Assembly (NCBI GenBank): GCA_025062375.1
Contig: JANXAG010000020.1
Location: 1-33,900, forward strand
DNA length: 33,900 nt
Source of the DNA: Anaerolineae bacterium
GTDB taxonomy: Bacteria > Chloroflexota > Anaerolineae > SpSt-600
Reading direction: 5' to 3'
A program made the position numbers and the translations under genes. This document shows, one piece after another, positions 8,709 through 17,221 of this stretch; positions within the stretch are counted from its first letter, which is position 1, and each line of letters starts with the position of its first letter. The notes below the pieces were generated by a model. The model saw nothing but the letters and a program-made list of their open reading frames with translations. It had not been told where the DNA came from and did no database searches.

Positions 8709-9818
8709 TCAATCCACAAAGTATTCCGCCTTGCTTTCCCTTGCCAAGACGTAATGCATCCCTCCCACCTGGCGCACCAGACCTTTTATCTCCATTATGG
8801 CTAAGGCGCTGGAAACCTCGGAAATGGGCAGGCCGGTGGCTCTCTTGATTTCATCTATGTGAGTTGGCTCAGAAGATAGGTGGGAAAGGATAAGGCTTTC
8901 GGTGGTGGTGGCAGGCACAGCCGCTTTTACTTCTTCCCTGGTTTTCACAGCCGTTACGTTGAGCTCTTCCAGGATATCTTCAGCGGAGATGACAAGTTTT
9001 GCTCCCTGTTGAATAAGGCGGTTTGTCCCCCTGCAGGTTTTGTAGAAAATGCTTCCGGGCACAGCAAAGACTTCCCGATTCTGCTCCAGGGCAAACTCGA
9101 CGGTTATGAGAGCGCCGCTGGTTTCCCCTGCCTCTACCACCAGAACTCCTTTGGCCAATCCGCTTATGATGCGGTTGCGAGGGGGAAAATTGATAGCTTC
9201 GGGCGGGGTACCAAGAGGATATTCGCTTATCAGAGCTCCGTTCTCGGCCACAGCCTGAGCGAGGGCTTTGTGTTCAGGTGGGTAGATGATATCAAGACCT
9301 GAACCCAGAACCGCTATGGTTCTGCCTCCGGCCTCCAAAGTTACCTGATGGGCCAGGCCGTCTATGCCTTTTGCCAGCCCGCTTACGATAGTGATTCCGC
9401 TTCGAGCTAAGGGCTCCACAATGAAGCGGGTGGCCTCTTTGCCGTAAGCGCTTGGCCTTCTTGTGCCCACTACTGCAATAGCCCATTCATCCTGTGGTTT
9501 AACGGTGCCCTTTATGAAAAGCAAAAAGGGCGGGTTATCGATGTGGCGCAGATTATACGGGTAATCATCGTCCTTCCAGGTTACGATGCGAACCCCTGCC
9601 TTTTGCAGTTTTTCCATCTCTTGTTCCAGGGATACCCGCTTTCGGAGGGCCAAGAGGTTCTCCAGGGAGCGACGGTCCAGTCCTGCTCGGGCGAGTTCTT
9701 CTGGCCGGGCTTCCCAGGCCTCTTTAGCGTTCCCAAAGTACTCCAGGAGATTCCTGAACCGGACCGGTCCGATGCCCTTCACCAGACTGAAACCAAGCCA
9801 ATACTTTAGCTCTTCCAT
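8709..9818 (-). CDS. dprA: DNA-processing protein DprA
   Basis: A 369-residue protein that in competent bacteria binds incoming single-stranded DNA and loads RecA. It has an N-terminal SAM/HhH-like region (LVKGIGPVRFRNLLEYFG), a Rossmann-like core with VVGTRRPSAYG, VSGLAKGIDG, GSGLDIIYPPEH, ISEYPLG and FPPRNRIISGL, and a C-terminal winged helix (about residues 295-360). Length and domain order are normal. It is the first gene of a six-gene minus-strand operon, downstream of a strong predicted promoter. No other competence genes are in the window. Confidence 0.95.
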   Translation of the reverse strand: MEELKYWLGFSLVKGIGPVRFRNLLEYFGNAKEAWEARPEELARAGLDRRSLENLLALRKRVSLEQEMEKLQKAGVRIVTWKDDDYPYNLRHIDNPPFLLFIKGTVKPQDEWAIAVVGTRRPSAYGKEATRFIVEPLARSGITIVSGLAKGIDGLAHQVTLEAGGRTIAVLGSGLDIIYPPEHKALAQAVAENGALISEYPLGTPPEAINFPPRNRIISGLAKGVLVVEAGETSGALITVEFALEQNREVFAVPGSIFYKTCRGTNRLIQQGAKLVISAEDILEELNVTAVKTREEVKAAVPATTTESLILSHLSSEPTHIDEIKRATGLPISEVSSALAIMEIKGLVRQVGGMHYVLARESKAEYFVD

Positions 9819-9845
9819 GAGCTTTTCCCTGAAAATTTTGGTTTA

Positions 9846-9874
9846 AGGATACACAAACGGGGTGGTTTTGTCAA
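9846..9874 (-). promoter_or_regulatory. Promoter of the dprA-topA-tlyA operon
   Basis: Read on the minus strand: a perfect -35 TTGACA (9874-9869), a 17-base spacer and -10 TATCCT (9851-9846), 28 bases upstream of the dprA start. This is a close match to the housekeeping sigma consensus. It faces away from the riboflavin-transport promoter at 10016. Nothing else is evident in 9875-10015. Confidence 0.75.
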
Positions 9875-10015
9875 GGAAAGGAAAATCTGCATCTAATATT
9901 GAAGATTTCTGCCCGGATACTTTCAAACCCCCTGGCCTAGTGCCTCACCTGGTATTTGCAACCTCTTTGATGGTTTTCGGAAAGACACTTCCGGGCTTTG
10001 TGCCTTCTCCAGAGT

Positions 10016-10043
10016 TTGACAAAGCCGGTTTTATGGATATAAT
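10016..10043 (+). promoter_or_regulatory. Promoter of the FMN-riboswitch/riboflavin transport operon
   Basis: A perfect -35 TTGACA (10016-10021), a 16-base spacer and a perfect -10 TATAAT (10038-10043). Transcription should begin near 10050, about ten bases before the riboswitch P1 helix. Confidence 0.85.
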
Positions 10044-10060
10044 GCTAAACGCAAAGGGCT

Positions 10061-10242
10061 TGACCTTCGGGGCAGGGTGAAATTCCCGACCGGCGGTAGG
10101 ACACCTGGGTTGGCTTGACCCTGCCAGCCCACCAAGAGGTGTCGAGCCCGCGAGCCCGAGGAAACCTCGGGTTGATCCGGTTCAACGGTCCTGAGGGCCG
10201 CTAAGCCGGAGCCGACGGTATAGTCCGGATGGGAGAAGGTCA
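10061..10242 (+). ncRNA. FMN riboswitch aptamer (RFN element)
   Basis: The sequence has the conserved RFN blocks in order: GGGGCAGGGTGAAATTCCCGACCGGCGGTA (about 10069-10098, written here only as a landmark of the J6-1/P2 region), AGCCCGCGAGC (10145-10155), GATCCGGTTCAACGG (about 10174-10188), and GCCGACGGTATAGTCCGGATGGGAGAAGG near the 3' end. P1 closes with eight perfect pairs, TGACCTTC (10061-10068) with GAAGGTCA (10235-10242). The aptamer binds flavin mononucleotide. Its placement ahead of an ABC transporter operon predicts that the operon imports riboflavin or a precursor and is shut off when FMN is plentiful. Confidence 0.96.
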
Positions 10243-10287
10243 GCCTGAGGGTCCTTAGCTTTTTATGGGGCTTATGGACTCTCATTG

Positions 10288-10320
10288 TGCCCCGAAGGTT
10301 ATGCCTTCGGGGCAATTTTA
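10288..10320 (+). terminator. FMN riboswitch expression platform: intrinsic terminator
   Basis: Perfect 11-bp hairpin TGCCCCGAAGG (10288-10298) / CCTTCGGGGCA (10304-10314) with a 5-base loop, followed by ATTTTATTT. The same 11 bases CCTTCGGGGCA also occur at 10064-10074, in the 5' strand of the aptamer, so the left terminator arm can pair there instead. With FMN bound, P1 holds that strand and the terminator forms. Without FMN, the 10064-10074/10288-10298 helix forms and transcription continues. The competing structures are read directly from sequence; the direction of control follows known RFN elements. Confidence 0.93.
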
Positions 10321-10337
10321 TTTGGGAGGAATTGGCC

Positions 10338-11087
10338 TTGAAAGGTTTAAGCCGCTATATCGGGGTGGTTTTATCGCTGGTTACCATCATTGCCCTTTGG
10401 AAAGCCATAGTCTGGCTCGGCCGCTACCCAAGCTTTATCCTGCCTCAACCGGAGGAGGTAGCCATACGCTTCTGGTTTGTCCTCACAGATGGTTCCCTTC
10501 TATACCATGCTAAAATCACTCTATTGGAAATAGCGGCAGGGTTGAGCCTTGGCCTCTCCTGTGCTTTCGTCCTCGGCTATTTCCTGGCTAAAGTTCCATT
10601 CCTGGAGTCTTACCTTACACCCCTCGTGGTTATTTCCCAGTCCATGCCAGTGGTAGCCTTAGCACCCCTCCTGGTAATCTGGTTTGGATTTGGACTGGCC
10701 TCCAAGATCGCCGTCTGCGCCTTAACGGTCTTTTTCCCGGTTCTGGTGGGAACCATCGTAAGCATCCGGTCCGTGGAGAAAGAGCTCTACGACCTTATGC
10801 GCATCTTCATGGCAAACCGGTGGCAGGTTTTCTGGCTCTTAGAGCTTCCAGCAGCCCTCCCCTTCCTCATGAGCAGCCTCAAGGTCGGGGTCACCTTATC
10901 TGTAATCGGTGCAGTGGTGGGGGAATTTGTGGCTGCCGATAGAGGTCTCGGTTTTCTGGTGAATCTGGCCAGGGGTTTGTTTGATACCCCGCTCCTTTTC
11001 GTTGCCCTCTCTTCCCTGGCCATTATAGCCCTTGTTTTATACCTTGCTGTGGCTTTTCTGGAGAAAAAACTGGTGAAATGGAGGTGA
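10338..11087 (+). CDS. ribX: ABC transporter permease, probable riboflavin importer (RibX type)
   Basis: About 249 residues and six predicted membrane helices, a binding-protein-dependent permease of the SsuC/TauC/ThiX class. The cytoplasmic coupling motif is visible around VEKELYDLMRIFMANRWQVF, followed by LPAALPFLMSSLKVG. I choose TTG at 10338 because GGGAGGA (10324-10330) is seven bases upstream. An in-frame GTG at 10287 lies within the terminator hairpin and cannot be the start. The riboswitch just upstream points to riboflavin. By family alone it could be a thiamine-precursor or sulfonate permease, so the substrate rests on regulation. Confidence 0.85.
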   Translation: MKGLSRYIGVVLSLVTIIALWKAIVWLGRYPSFILPQPEEVAIRFWFVLTDGSLLYHAKITLLEIAAGLSLGLSCAFVLGYFLAKVPFLESYLTPLVVISQSMPVVALAPLLVIWFGFGLASKIAVCALTVFFPVLVGTIVSIRSVEKELYDLMRIFMANRWQVFWLLELPAALPFLMSSLKVGVTLSVIGAVVGEFVAADRGLGFLVNLARGLFDTPLLFVALSSLAIIALVLYLAVAFLEKKLVKWR

Positions 11088-11090
11088 AAA

Positions 11091-12047
11091 ATGCGAGGTA
11101 AAAAGATTGTTTTCTCTCTAACCCTTCTGTTCCTGCTCCTTGTCAGCTGTGCCAGACCCACTCCTGCCCCACAAAAGGTAACCATAGCCATGGGATACAT
11201 TCCCAACGTTCAGTTCGCTCCCTTCTACGTGGCTGTTGAAAAGGGCTACTTCCGCGAAGAGGGCATTGAACTGGAGTTCAATTACGGATGGGAAGTGGAT
11301 TTAATTAAGCTGGTAGGAACGGGCGAGCTGAACTTTGCCGTAGCCAGCGGGGAACAGGTCCTTCTGGCCAGAAGCCATGGCTTGCCTGTCGTTTACGTGG
11401 CTGGATGGTATCACCGCTTCCCGGTGGTAGTGGTTTCCCTGGAGGAGAAAGGGTTTAAGAGCCTCCAGGACCTCAAAGGTAAAAGGGTGGGGATACCTGC
11501 CCTTTTTGGGGCAAGCTATATAGGATGGCGAGCGCTTCTCAAGGCTGAAGGGCTGAAAGAGGAAGAATTTAACCTTCAGGAAATAGGCTATACCCAGGTG
11601 GAAAGCCTGACCAGAGACCTGGTAGATGCAGCTATATGCTACGCCATGAACGAGCCAGTCCAGCTCCGCCTGGCAGGCTATAAAGTAAACATCATATCCG
11701 TGGCCGATCGGGTTAATCTTATTTCCAATGGCATAATGACCAACGAAAAGACGATAAAGGAGAACCCCAGACTAGTAAGGGGAATCGTCAGGGCTTTCCT
11801 GAGAGGCCTTCGCTATACTCTGGAGCATCCCGATGAGGCTTTTGAGATAAGCAAAAAATATGTTCCGGAAATGAAGGAAGAGCAGAAGGAAGTCCTTAAG
11901 GAGGCCATCAAGTTCTGGACTTCGCCTCACCTCGGCAAAACGGAGAAGGCCGATTGGGAAGCCACGCTCACCACATTGCGAGAGATGGGCCTTATTACCA
12001 GAGAAGTGAACGTGGAGGAAGCTTTTACCAACGAGTTTGTCCCCTGA
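11091..12047 (+). CDS. ribY: NMT1/THI5-like substrate-binding lipoprotein, probable riboflavin binder (RibY type)
   Basis: A 318-residue extracytoplasmic solute-binding protein. A signal peptide with a lipobox ends at C20 (LLLVSC), so it is anchored in the membrane as a lipoprotein. The mature part is an NMT1/SsuA-like fold beginning KVTIAMGYIPNVQFAPFYVA, followed by KGYFREEGIELE and the LQDLKGKRVGIP hinge motif. RibY proteins of Chloroflexota belong to this family and are FMN-riboswitch controlled. Start ATG with GGAGGTG upstream, three bases after the permease stop. Confidence 0.87.
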   Translation: MRGKKIVFSLTLLFLLLVSCARPTPAPQKVTIAMGYIPNVQFAPFYVAVEKGYFREEGIELEFNYGWEVDLIKLVGTGELNFAVASGEQVLLARSHGLPVVYVAGWYHRFPVVVVSLEEKGFKSLQDLKGKRVGIPALFGASYIGWRALLKAEGLKEEEFNLQEIGYTQVESLTRDLVDAAICYAMNEPVQLRLAGYKVNIISVADRVNLISNGIMTNEKTIKENPRLVRGIVRAFLRGLRYTLEHPDEAFEISKKYVPEMKEEQKEVLKEAIKFWTSPHLGKTEKADWEATLTTLREMGLITREVNVEEAFTNEFVP

Positions 12048-12056
12048 GGAAAGGCT

Positions 12057-12809
12057 TTGGTTGTCTTAGAGGCAGTAAACATAAGCATGACCTATAGCTC
12101 ACGGCAGGGGCCTGTGGAGGCTCTGCGAGGTGTTTCCCTGGAGGTGAGGGAAGGGGAATTTGTGTGTATTGTGGGACCTTCAGGGTGCGGAAAAACCACG
12201 CTCCTGCGCATTCTGAGCGGGCTCCTCAAGCCTGTTTCCGGGCACGTCCTCTGGAAAGGCAAACCCCTCAGAGGCCCAAGACCAGAAATGGGCTTCGTTT
12301 TTCAGAAGGCTAACCTCATGCCCTGGCGCAATGTCCTGGAAAACGTCCTTCTGCCTCTGGAAGTAAAGGGCATAAATAACTCCAAGGCTATGGAAAAGGC
12401 CTCCTCTATCCTGAAAGCCATGGGCCTTGAGGGCTTCTTCCACGCCTATCCGAGAGAACTCTCCGGAGGGATGGAACAAAAGGTAGCTCTGGCCAGAGCT
12501 CTGGTTTATGACCCTGACATCCTCTTCTTGGATGAGCCCTTTAGTTCCCTTGATGCTCTGACCCGTGAGAAACTAAACGTTGAGCTCGCAAGGCTCTGGC
12601 GCAACCGCTGCAAGACCGTGGTAATGGTTACCCATAACCTTCAGGAAGCCGTCTTCCTGGCCGACAGAGTAATGGTTATGAGCCCGCGCCCTGGTACGCT
12701 GAAGGCCCAGTTTGCTGTCCCCTTCCCTCACCCCAGGGATTTATCTATAACTTTCACGCCTGAGTTTGTGGCTCTGGCCCGGACGGTTAGAGAAGCGGTG
12801 GAGCATTAG
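12057..12809 (+). CDS. ABC transporter ATP-binding protein of the riboflavin importer
   Basis: A 250-residue ATPase of the nitrate/sulfonate/taurine class that drives the transporter. Walker A is GPSGCGKT (40-47), the Q-loop lies in VFQKANL (81-87), the signature is LSGGM (135-139) where LSGGQ is usual, and Walker B is ILFLDE (155-160) with catalytic E160. The H-loop is in VMVTHNL. The start is TTG with GAGGA six bases upstream, 9 bases after ribY. Its 3' end overlaps the 3' end of the opposite-strand gene by 69 bases. Confidence 0.9.
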   Translation: MVVLEAVNISMTYSSRQGPVEALRGVSLEVREGEFVCIVGPSGCGKTTLLRILSGLLKPVSGHVLWKGKPLRGPRPEMGFVFQKANLMPWRNVLENVLLPLEVKGINNSKAMEKASSILKAMGLEGFFHAYPRELSGGMEQKVALARALVYDPDILFLDEPFSSLDALTREKLNVELARLWRNRCKTVVMVTHNLQEAVFLADRVMVMSPRPGTLKAQFAVPFPHPRDLSITFTPEFVALARTVREAVEH

Positions 12810-13436
12810 CCCCAGAAGGCAAAAAACACCAGCGGTAGCTCCACTTATCGTAAGCCACCATCTGGTGGCATCTACCCAGAAAGTCAGGGGGTAAAGCTGA
12901 ATTAACGAATCGGAGTAGGGGAAAAGCCAGCTATCTCCTTCAAAGAAGAGCCTGTGAAAAAGAGTGAAGAATAGATCAAAATTGACAAAGGCCATAATTC
13001 CCGTAGCTAACCCGAATCCCACCAGCAATAAAGTTCCTGCGAAGAGGCCAAGGATCAGCTCCCGCCTCCACCCCTTGAGCCATAAGGCAGTAGCTGAAAG
13101 AAAAGCCAGAGCGAGGGAAAGCCTCAGGGCGAGCAAAGCTCCGCTGGCCACCCTTTTCACATCGGCCATGTGGCGAAGTTCCCGTTCGTTGTAGATGGGG
13201 CCACTTTCATCGGAGAGTGTTCTGAGGTATTCCAGGCCTTCACCGCCTATGACGTAGCGGAGGGTGGCTACGGAAAGCTTTTCCCTTTCCTCAGGGGTGA
13301 ACCTGAAGGAGGGGGGAAAACCAGGGCGAGCGTACTCCCAGCGGATGAATTCCGGACGGGCCAGGAAAGGATAAGGGGCAAGGAGTATGATGAAGAACAC
13401 GCCCATAGCCAGTAGCAAGGAAAGAAACAGACGCAT
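12741..13436 (-). CDS. DUF1461/TIGR01906-like integral membrane protein
   Basis: A 231-residue protein with an N-terminal membrane helix, a ~75-residue outside loop and about four further helices. The loop has features I associate with the TIGR01906/DUF1461 family: an ATLRYV segment, the invariant-looking ELRHMADVK stretch and aromatic residues before the third helix. Function is unknown. The ATG is two bases after the pheT stop, so it is co-transcribed with pheST. Its last 23 codons overlap the ABC ATPase gene on the other strand, where the sequence is polar and may be a run-on tail. Confidence 0.7.
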   Translation of the reverse strand: MRLFLSLLLAMGVFFIILLAPYPFLARPEFIRWEYARPGFPPSFRFTPEEREKLSVATLRYVIGGEGLEYLRTLSDESGPIYNERELRHMADVKRVASGALLALRLSLALAFLSATALWLKGWRRELILGLFAGTLLLVGFGLATGIMAFVNFDLFFTLFHRLFFEGDSWLFPYSDSLIQLYPLTFWVDATRWWLTISGATAGVFCLLGLMLHRFSNRPGQSHKLRRESYR

Positions 13437-13438
13437 AC

Positions 13439-15862
13439 CTACCCTCGCAATGTAGCTCCTAATCTTTTTTCCAGTTCTCTGATAACTTTTTCCCTCAACT
13501 GGGCCACTTCTTCATCAGTGAGGGTGTGATCGTCGGCCTGGAAAGTCAGGGAGTAAGCAAGGCTCTTCTTCCCCGGTGGTACAGGCTTGCCTCGGTAAAG
13601 ATCAAAGAGAACGGCGCTGCGGAGAAGAGGTTGCCCGGCTTCTATAATGACTTTGCGCACCTCTTCGGCGGGGATTTCCTCATTCACCACCACTGCTATA
13701 TCCTGGATCACGGCTGGATAGCGGGATATGGGTTTGAATTCCCTGAAGGAGGAGGCACGGGAAGCCAGGGCTTCAAAGTTCAATTCAGCCATAAAGACTT
13801 CTTCCTTCACCTCAAAAGCCTCCGTTATGTCGGGATTGAGCTTGCCCAGGATGCCTATGGTTTCTTCCCCTATTTTTAAGGCAGCCGTCTGTCCCGGGAA
13901 GAAAATTCTATCCTGAGCTGCGGTGAACCGGTAGTCCGAAATCCCCATCCTCTCCACCAGCTCTTCAATTACCCCTTTGAGGTCAAAAAAGTCCAGCCTT
14001 CTTCCTCCTCCAAACCAGCTCATCTCTTCTGCTTCCCCAGCCATGGCTATGGCCAGAGTTGACCTTTCGCGGGGGAGGTCGTTCTCTCTGGGGAGGTACA
14101 CCCTGGCCAGTTCAAAGATTTTGACCCCTTCATGGAAGCGCAGGTTGTAGGCAAGAGTACGCAGAAGGCTTGGCAAAAGGGTTGGCCGCAGAAAAACATG
14201 TTCGGGGGTCATGGGGTTAGCAACGGAAAGAAGGGGCACCTGGTAAGAAAGGCCGAACTTATCCAGCATATCCTGGCTTATCAGGGCGTAGGTTTTGACC
14301 TCATAAAGGCCGCAGGCTATCAGTATATCCCTGGCGGTTTCTTCCCATTTGAGAAGCTCGGGAAAGATTTGAGGGGCGGTAGGAGTCGGGATCATCTCGG
14401 TGGGGATGAGCTCGTAGCCAGTTATCCTGGCGATTTCTTCCACCAGATCAGCAGGTTCTTCCACGTCACCCCGGTGGGTGGGCACAGTCACCAGATAAGT
14501 CTGGGGCCCTTTTTCCTCCAGCTCAAAGCCCAGCTTATTGAGGATTGAAGTGACCTGCTCCCTGGGGTAGCTCATTCCAATGAAACGCTCCAGTTCTTTC
14601 AGGTGGAAGGTTATAGTCCGGCGCGGAGGCAGCGGGATGTGGACGTCCACCAGGCCTCTGGCGATGGTTCCACCGGCCCATTCCTTAATGAGCTGGGCTG
14701 TTCTCCTGGCGCCTTCAGGTGGGAGGTATGGGTCAAGGCCCTTTTCAAAGCGAAGGGAAGCTTCGGTCCTGAGCCCCAGGAGCCTTGAGGTGCGCCTTAT
14801 GCTTACCCGGTTGAAATTGGCCGATTCAATCAGGATGTTCCGGGTTTCAGGGGTCACCTCGCTTTCCATTCCTCCCATTACTCCGGCTATAGCCACGGGG
14901 CCTTCAGCATCGGCGATGAGCAGAACATCGGGAAAAAGCTCACGCTTGAGTCCATCCAGGGTGGTGAAAGCCCGGTCGTCCTTGGCTCTGCGGACGATTA
15001 TCTTCTTCCCACGGATTTTATCGTAATCAAAGGCATGGATGGGCTGGCCCAATTCCAGCATGACGTAGTTGGTGGCATCCACTACATTGTTTATTGGCCT
15101 CATTCCTGCAGCTCTCAAGCGTCTCTGAACGAAATAAGGGGAAGGACCAATCTCAGCCCCGAGGACCACCGCCGCAGCGTAGCGGGAGCAAAGGTCGGGG
15201 TCAGCGATTTCAACTTCTATTAATTCTCTGGCTCCAGGGCCGTCTTCAACGTAATTGATGGTGGGGGGGCGGAATTCAGCATCGGTAAGGGCAGCCACCT
15301 CCCTGGCTATCCCGAGGATGGATAGACAATCGGGACGGTTGGTGGGAACTTCTATCTCCAGGATAATATCTCCAAGGTAATCGGCCAGGGGCATCCCCAC
15401 AGGAGCATCGTCCGGGAGAATGATAATGGATTCGTGGTCTTCGGAAAGGTCCAGTTCCTTCTCCGAGCACACCATTCCCGGAGAAAGCACCCCTCTTATC
15501 TTCGCTGGTTTCAGGGTGAAATACGTCTTCTGGGGGGAGTAGGGATCCACAAGGCGAGCCCCGGCCAGAGCCAGGGCTACCTTTTGCCCCCTCTGGCCAA
15601 CTTTTATGTTGGGTGCTCCGGTGACCACTTCCACCGGCTCAGAAGCTCCATAATCCACTACTGCTATGGTGAGGCGATCGGCATTGGGGTGAGGCTTTAC
15701 CTCCAGAATCTGCCCCACGAAGACCTTATCCCGGTCCCAGAACTCTCCCACCCGGTGGATTTCTGCTACTTCAAAACCAGCCATGGTGAGTTTGTAGGAA
15801 AGTTCTTCCGGAGGAAGCTTTATTTCCACGTAATCTTTAAGCCAGCTTAAGGGAACCCTCAT
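13439..15862 (-). CDS. pheT: Phenylalanine-tRNA ligase beta subunit
   Basis: An 807-residue subunit of the alpha2-beta2 enzyme that charges tRNA-Phe. It contains the N-terminal tRNA-binding OB domain (about 40-155), the B3/B4 editing region (about 210-380), B5, a degenerate class II core, and the C-terminal FDX-ACB anticodon-binding domain (starting near SRYPAVIQDIAVV). Length is normal. ATG follows AAGGAGGAG, 15 bases after pheS. Expression is governed by the T-box upstream of pheS. Confidence 0.97.
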   Translation of the reverse strand: MRVPLSWLKDYVEIKLPPEELSYKLTMAGFEVAEIHRVGEFWDRDKVFVGQILEVKPHPNADRLTIAVVDYGASEPVEVVTGAPNIKVGQRGQKVALALAGARLVDPYSPQKTYFTLKPAKIRGVLSPGMVCSEKELDLSEDHESIIILPDDAPVGMPLADYLGDIILEIEVPTNRPDCLSILGIAREVAALTDAEFRPPTINYVEDGPGARELIEVEIADPDLCSRYAAAVVLGAEIGPSPYFVQRRLRAAGMRPINNVVDATNYVMLELGQPIHAFDYDKIRGKKIIVRRAKDDRAFTTLDGLKRELFPDVLLIADAEGPVAIAGVMGGMESEVTPETRNILIESANFNRVSIRRTSRLLGLRTEASLRFEKGLDPYLPPEGARRTAQLIKEWAGGTIARGLVDVHIPLPPRRTITFHLKELERFIGMSYPREQVTSILNKLGFELEEKGPQTYLVTVPTHRGDVEEPADLVEEIARITGYELIPTEMIPTPTAPQIFPELLKWEETARDILIACGLYEVKTYALISQDMLDKFGLSYQVPLLSVANPMTPEHVFLRPTLLPSLLRTLAYNLRFHEGVKIFELARVYLPRENDLPRERSTLAIAMAGEAEEMSWFGGGRRLDFFDLKGVIEELVERMGISDYRFTAAQDRIFFPGQTAALKIGEETIGILGKLNPDITEAFEVKEEVFMAELNFEALASRASSFREFKPISRYPAVIQDIAVVVNEEIPAEEVRKVIIEAGQPLLRSAVLFDLYRGKPVPPGKKSLAYSLTFQADDHTLTDEEVAQLREKVIRELEKRLGATLRG

Positions 15863-15877
15863 TTTTCTCCTCCTTGC

Positions 15878-16921
15878 CTAAGCACGGAATTGTTTTAAGA
15901 ACCGCAAATCGTTGGCATAAAAGTAACGGATATCGTCTATCCTGTGCTTGAGCATCGCAATTCTTTCCACCCCCATCCCGAAAGCGAAGCCGGTGTAGAC
16001 ATCAGGATCGTATCCCACATTACGCAGCACCTGAGGGTGAACCATCCCTGCTCCCAAGATTTCCAGCCAGCCGGTGAATTTACATACCCGGCAACCTTTA
16101 CCACCGCACACTATACAATCCATAGCCATATCGGCTCCCGGCTCCACGAAGGGGAAATAATCGCATCGGAACCGCACTTTCCTCTCCCTACCGAACATCT
16201 CCTGGACAAAAGTGGTGAGCACACCTTTAAGGTGAGCCATGGTTATACCTTTATCCACCGCCAGACCTTCTACCTGATAGAACATCCATTCGTGGCTGGC
16301 ATCGGTGGCTTCATGGCGGTAGCATCGGCCTGGAACCACTACTCTTATGGGCGGCTTCATGGCCTGCATAACCCTTATCTGATCGGGAGAAGTATGGGTG
16401 CGCAGGAGCATGTTGCCGTTCTTGCCATAGGGAGGGGCGATGTAAAGAGTATCCCACATATCTCTGGCAGGGTGATCCTGGGGTATGTTGAGGAGGCCGA
16501 AGTTGTAATCGTCCCATTCCACTTCGGGCCCCTCGTAAACCCCGAAGCCCATGCGGGAAAATATTCCAAGGATTTCCCTCAAAGTTTGAGTTACGGGATG
16601 GAGCGTTCCAACCTGGGGTCTCCTTCCGGGTAGGGTTATATCAACAGCCTGGACCTTTGCTGCCTGGAGGCGTTCAGCCTCTTTGATGGCGAAGGCTTTC
16701 TCCTCATAGAGTTTGGTCAATTCATCCCGGAGCTGGTTTGCTGCTTCTCCTACCGCCGGCCTTTCCTGAGGGGGAAGGTCCCGTATCCGGCGCAGGAGCT
16801 GAGTTACCAGGCCTTTCTTGCCCAGGTAGGTCCTTCTCCACCCTTCAAGGGAACTGGAGTCGGTCACCTTCTCCAGCTCTCGAAGGGCTTCATCTCTGAG
16901 GATTTTTACCTGTTCCAGCAT
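15878..16921 (-). CDS. pheS: Phenylalanine-tRNA ligase alpha subunit
   Basis: A 347-residue catalytic subunit. The N-terminal ~90 residues are the coiled-coil tRNA-binding arm. Class II motif 2 lies around RCYRHEATDASHEWMF, and motif 3 is GFAFGMGVERIAML near the C-terminus. A cysteine cluster, CIVCGGKGCRVCKFTGW, precedes motif 3. Start ATG with AGGAGGG six bases upstream. It is the first gene after the T-box terminator. Confidence 0.97.
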   Translation of the reverse strand: MLEQVKILRDEALRELEKVTDSSSLEGWRRTYLGKKGLVTQLLRRIRDLPPQERPAVGEAANQLRDELTKLYEEKAFAIKEAERLQAAKVQAVDITLPGRRPQVGTLHPVTQTLREILGIFSRMGFGVYEGPEVEWDDYNFGLLNIPQDHPARDMWDTLYIAPPYGKNGNMLLRTHTSPDQIRVMQAMKPPIRVVVPGRCYRHEATDASHEWMFYQVEGLAVDKGITMAHLKGVLTTFVQEMFGRERKVRFRCDYFPFVEPGADMAMDCIVCGGKGCRVCKFTGWLEILGAGMVHPQVLRNVGYDPDVYTGFAFGMGVERIAMLKHRIDDIRYFYANDLRFLKQFRA

Positions 16922-16943
16922 TTTTCCCTCCTGCTAAGGAATT

Positions 16944-17215
16944 AAAAAAGGCTGCCTCCAGGGACGAAGAGGCAGCCTTTCCTCCCCGCGGTACCACCCT
17001 GCTTGGCCAGCCAGAGCTGACCCTCTCTTCAGAGCTTGCCCCTTTAACGGAGGGCTTCCGGGGCAGACTACTGAGGGTTAACCCTGTTCGCCTGCCCAGC
17101 TCGGGAGCGAACTTCAGCAGGCTTCACCTGTGGGGAGGTCCCAGCCACGCCTCCCCTTCTCTGTCAGGCTCCCCCTGCCTACTCCTCTCCGTCATCGCCT
17201 TTGACTTTATTTTTG
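16944..17215 (-). ncRNA. T-box riboswitch upstream of pheST (Phe specifier)
   Basis: On the minus strand the leader has GATGACGGAGAGGAGTAG (stem I base with the AGUA element), a candidate UUC specifier at 17111-17109 in the context GAAGUUCGCUCC, and the T-box proper AGGGTGGTACCGCG (17000-16987), whose UGG binds the free 3' end of uncharged tRNA. The intrinsic terminator is a 12-bp stem AAAGGCTGCCTC/GAGGCAGCCTTT (16980-16969 with 16958-16947) and a U-run. Uncharged tRNA-Phe should favour the antiterminator and turn pheST on. UUC coding for phenylalanine agrees with the downstream genes. The specifier position was assigned by eye. Confidence 0.94.
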
Positions 17216-17221
17216 AAGAAA

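Noticed and set aside
10287-10337. Upstream GTG start for the permease
   Set aside because: It falls inside the riboswitch terminator stem. TTG 10338 has a well-spaced GGGAGGA.
15944-16633. 229-codon plus-strand open frame opposite pheS
   Set aside because: It is a histidine-rich shadow of the pheS coding strand.
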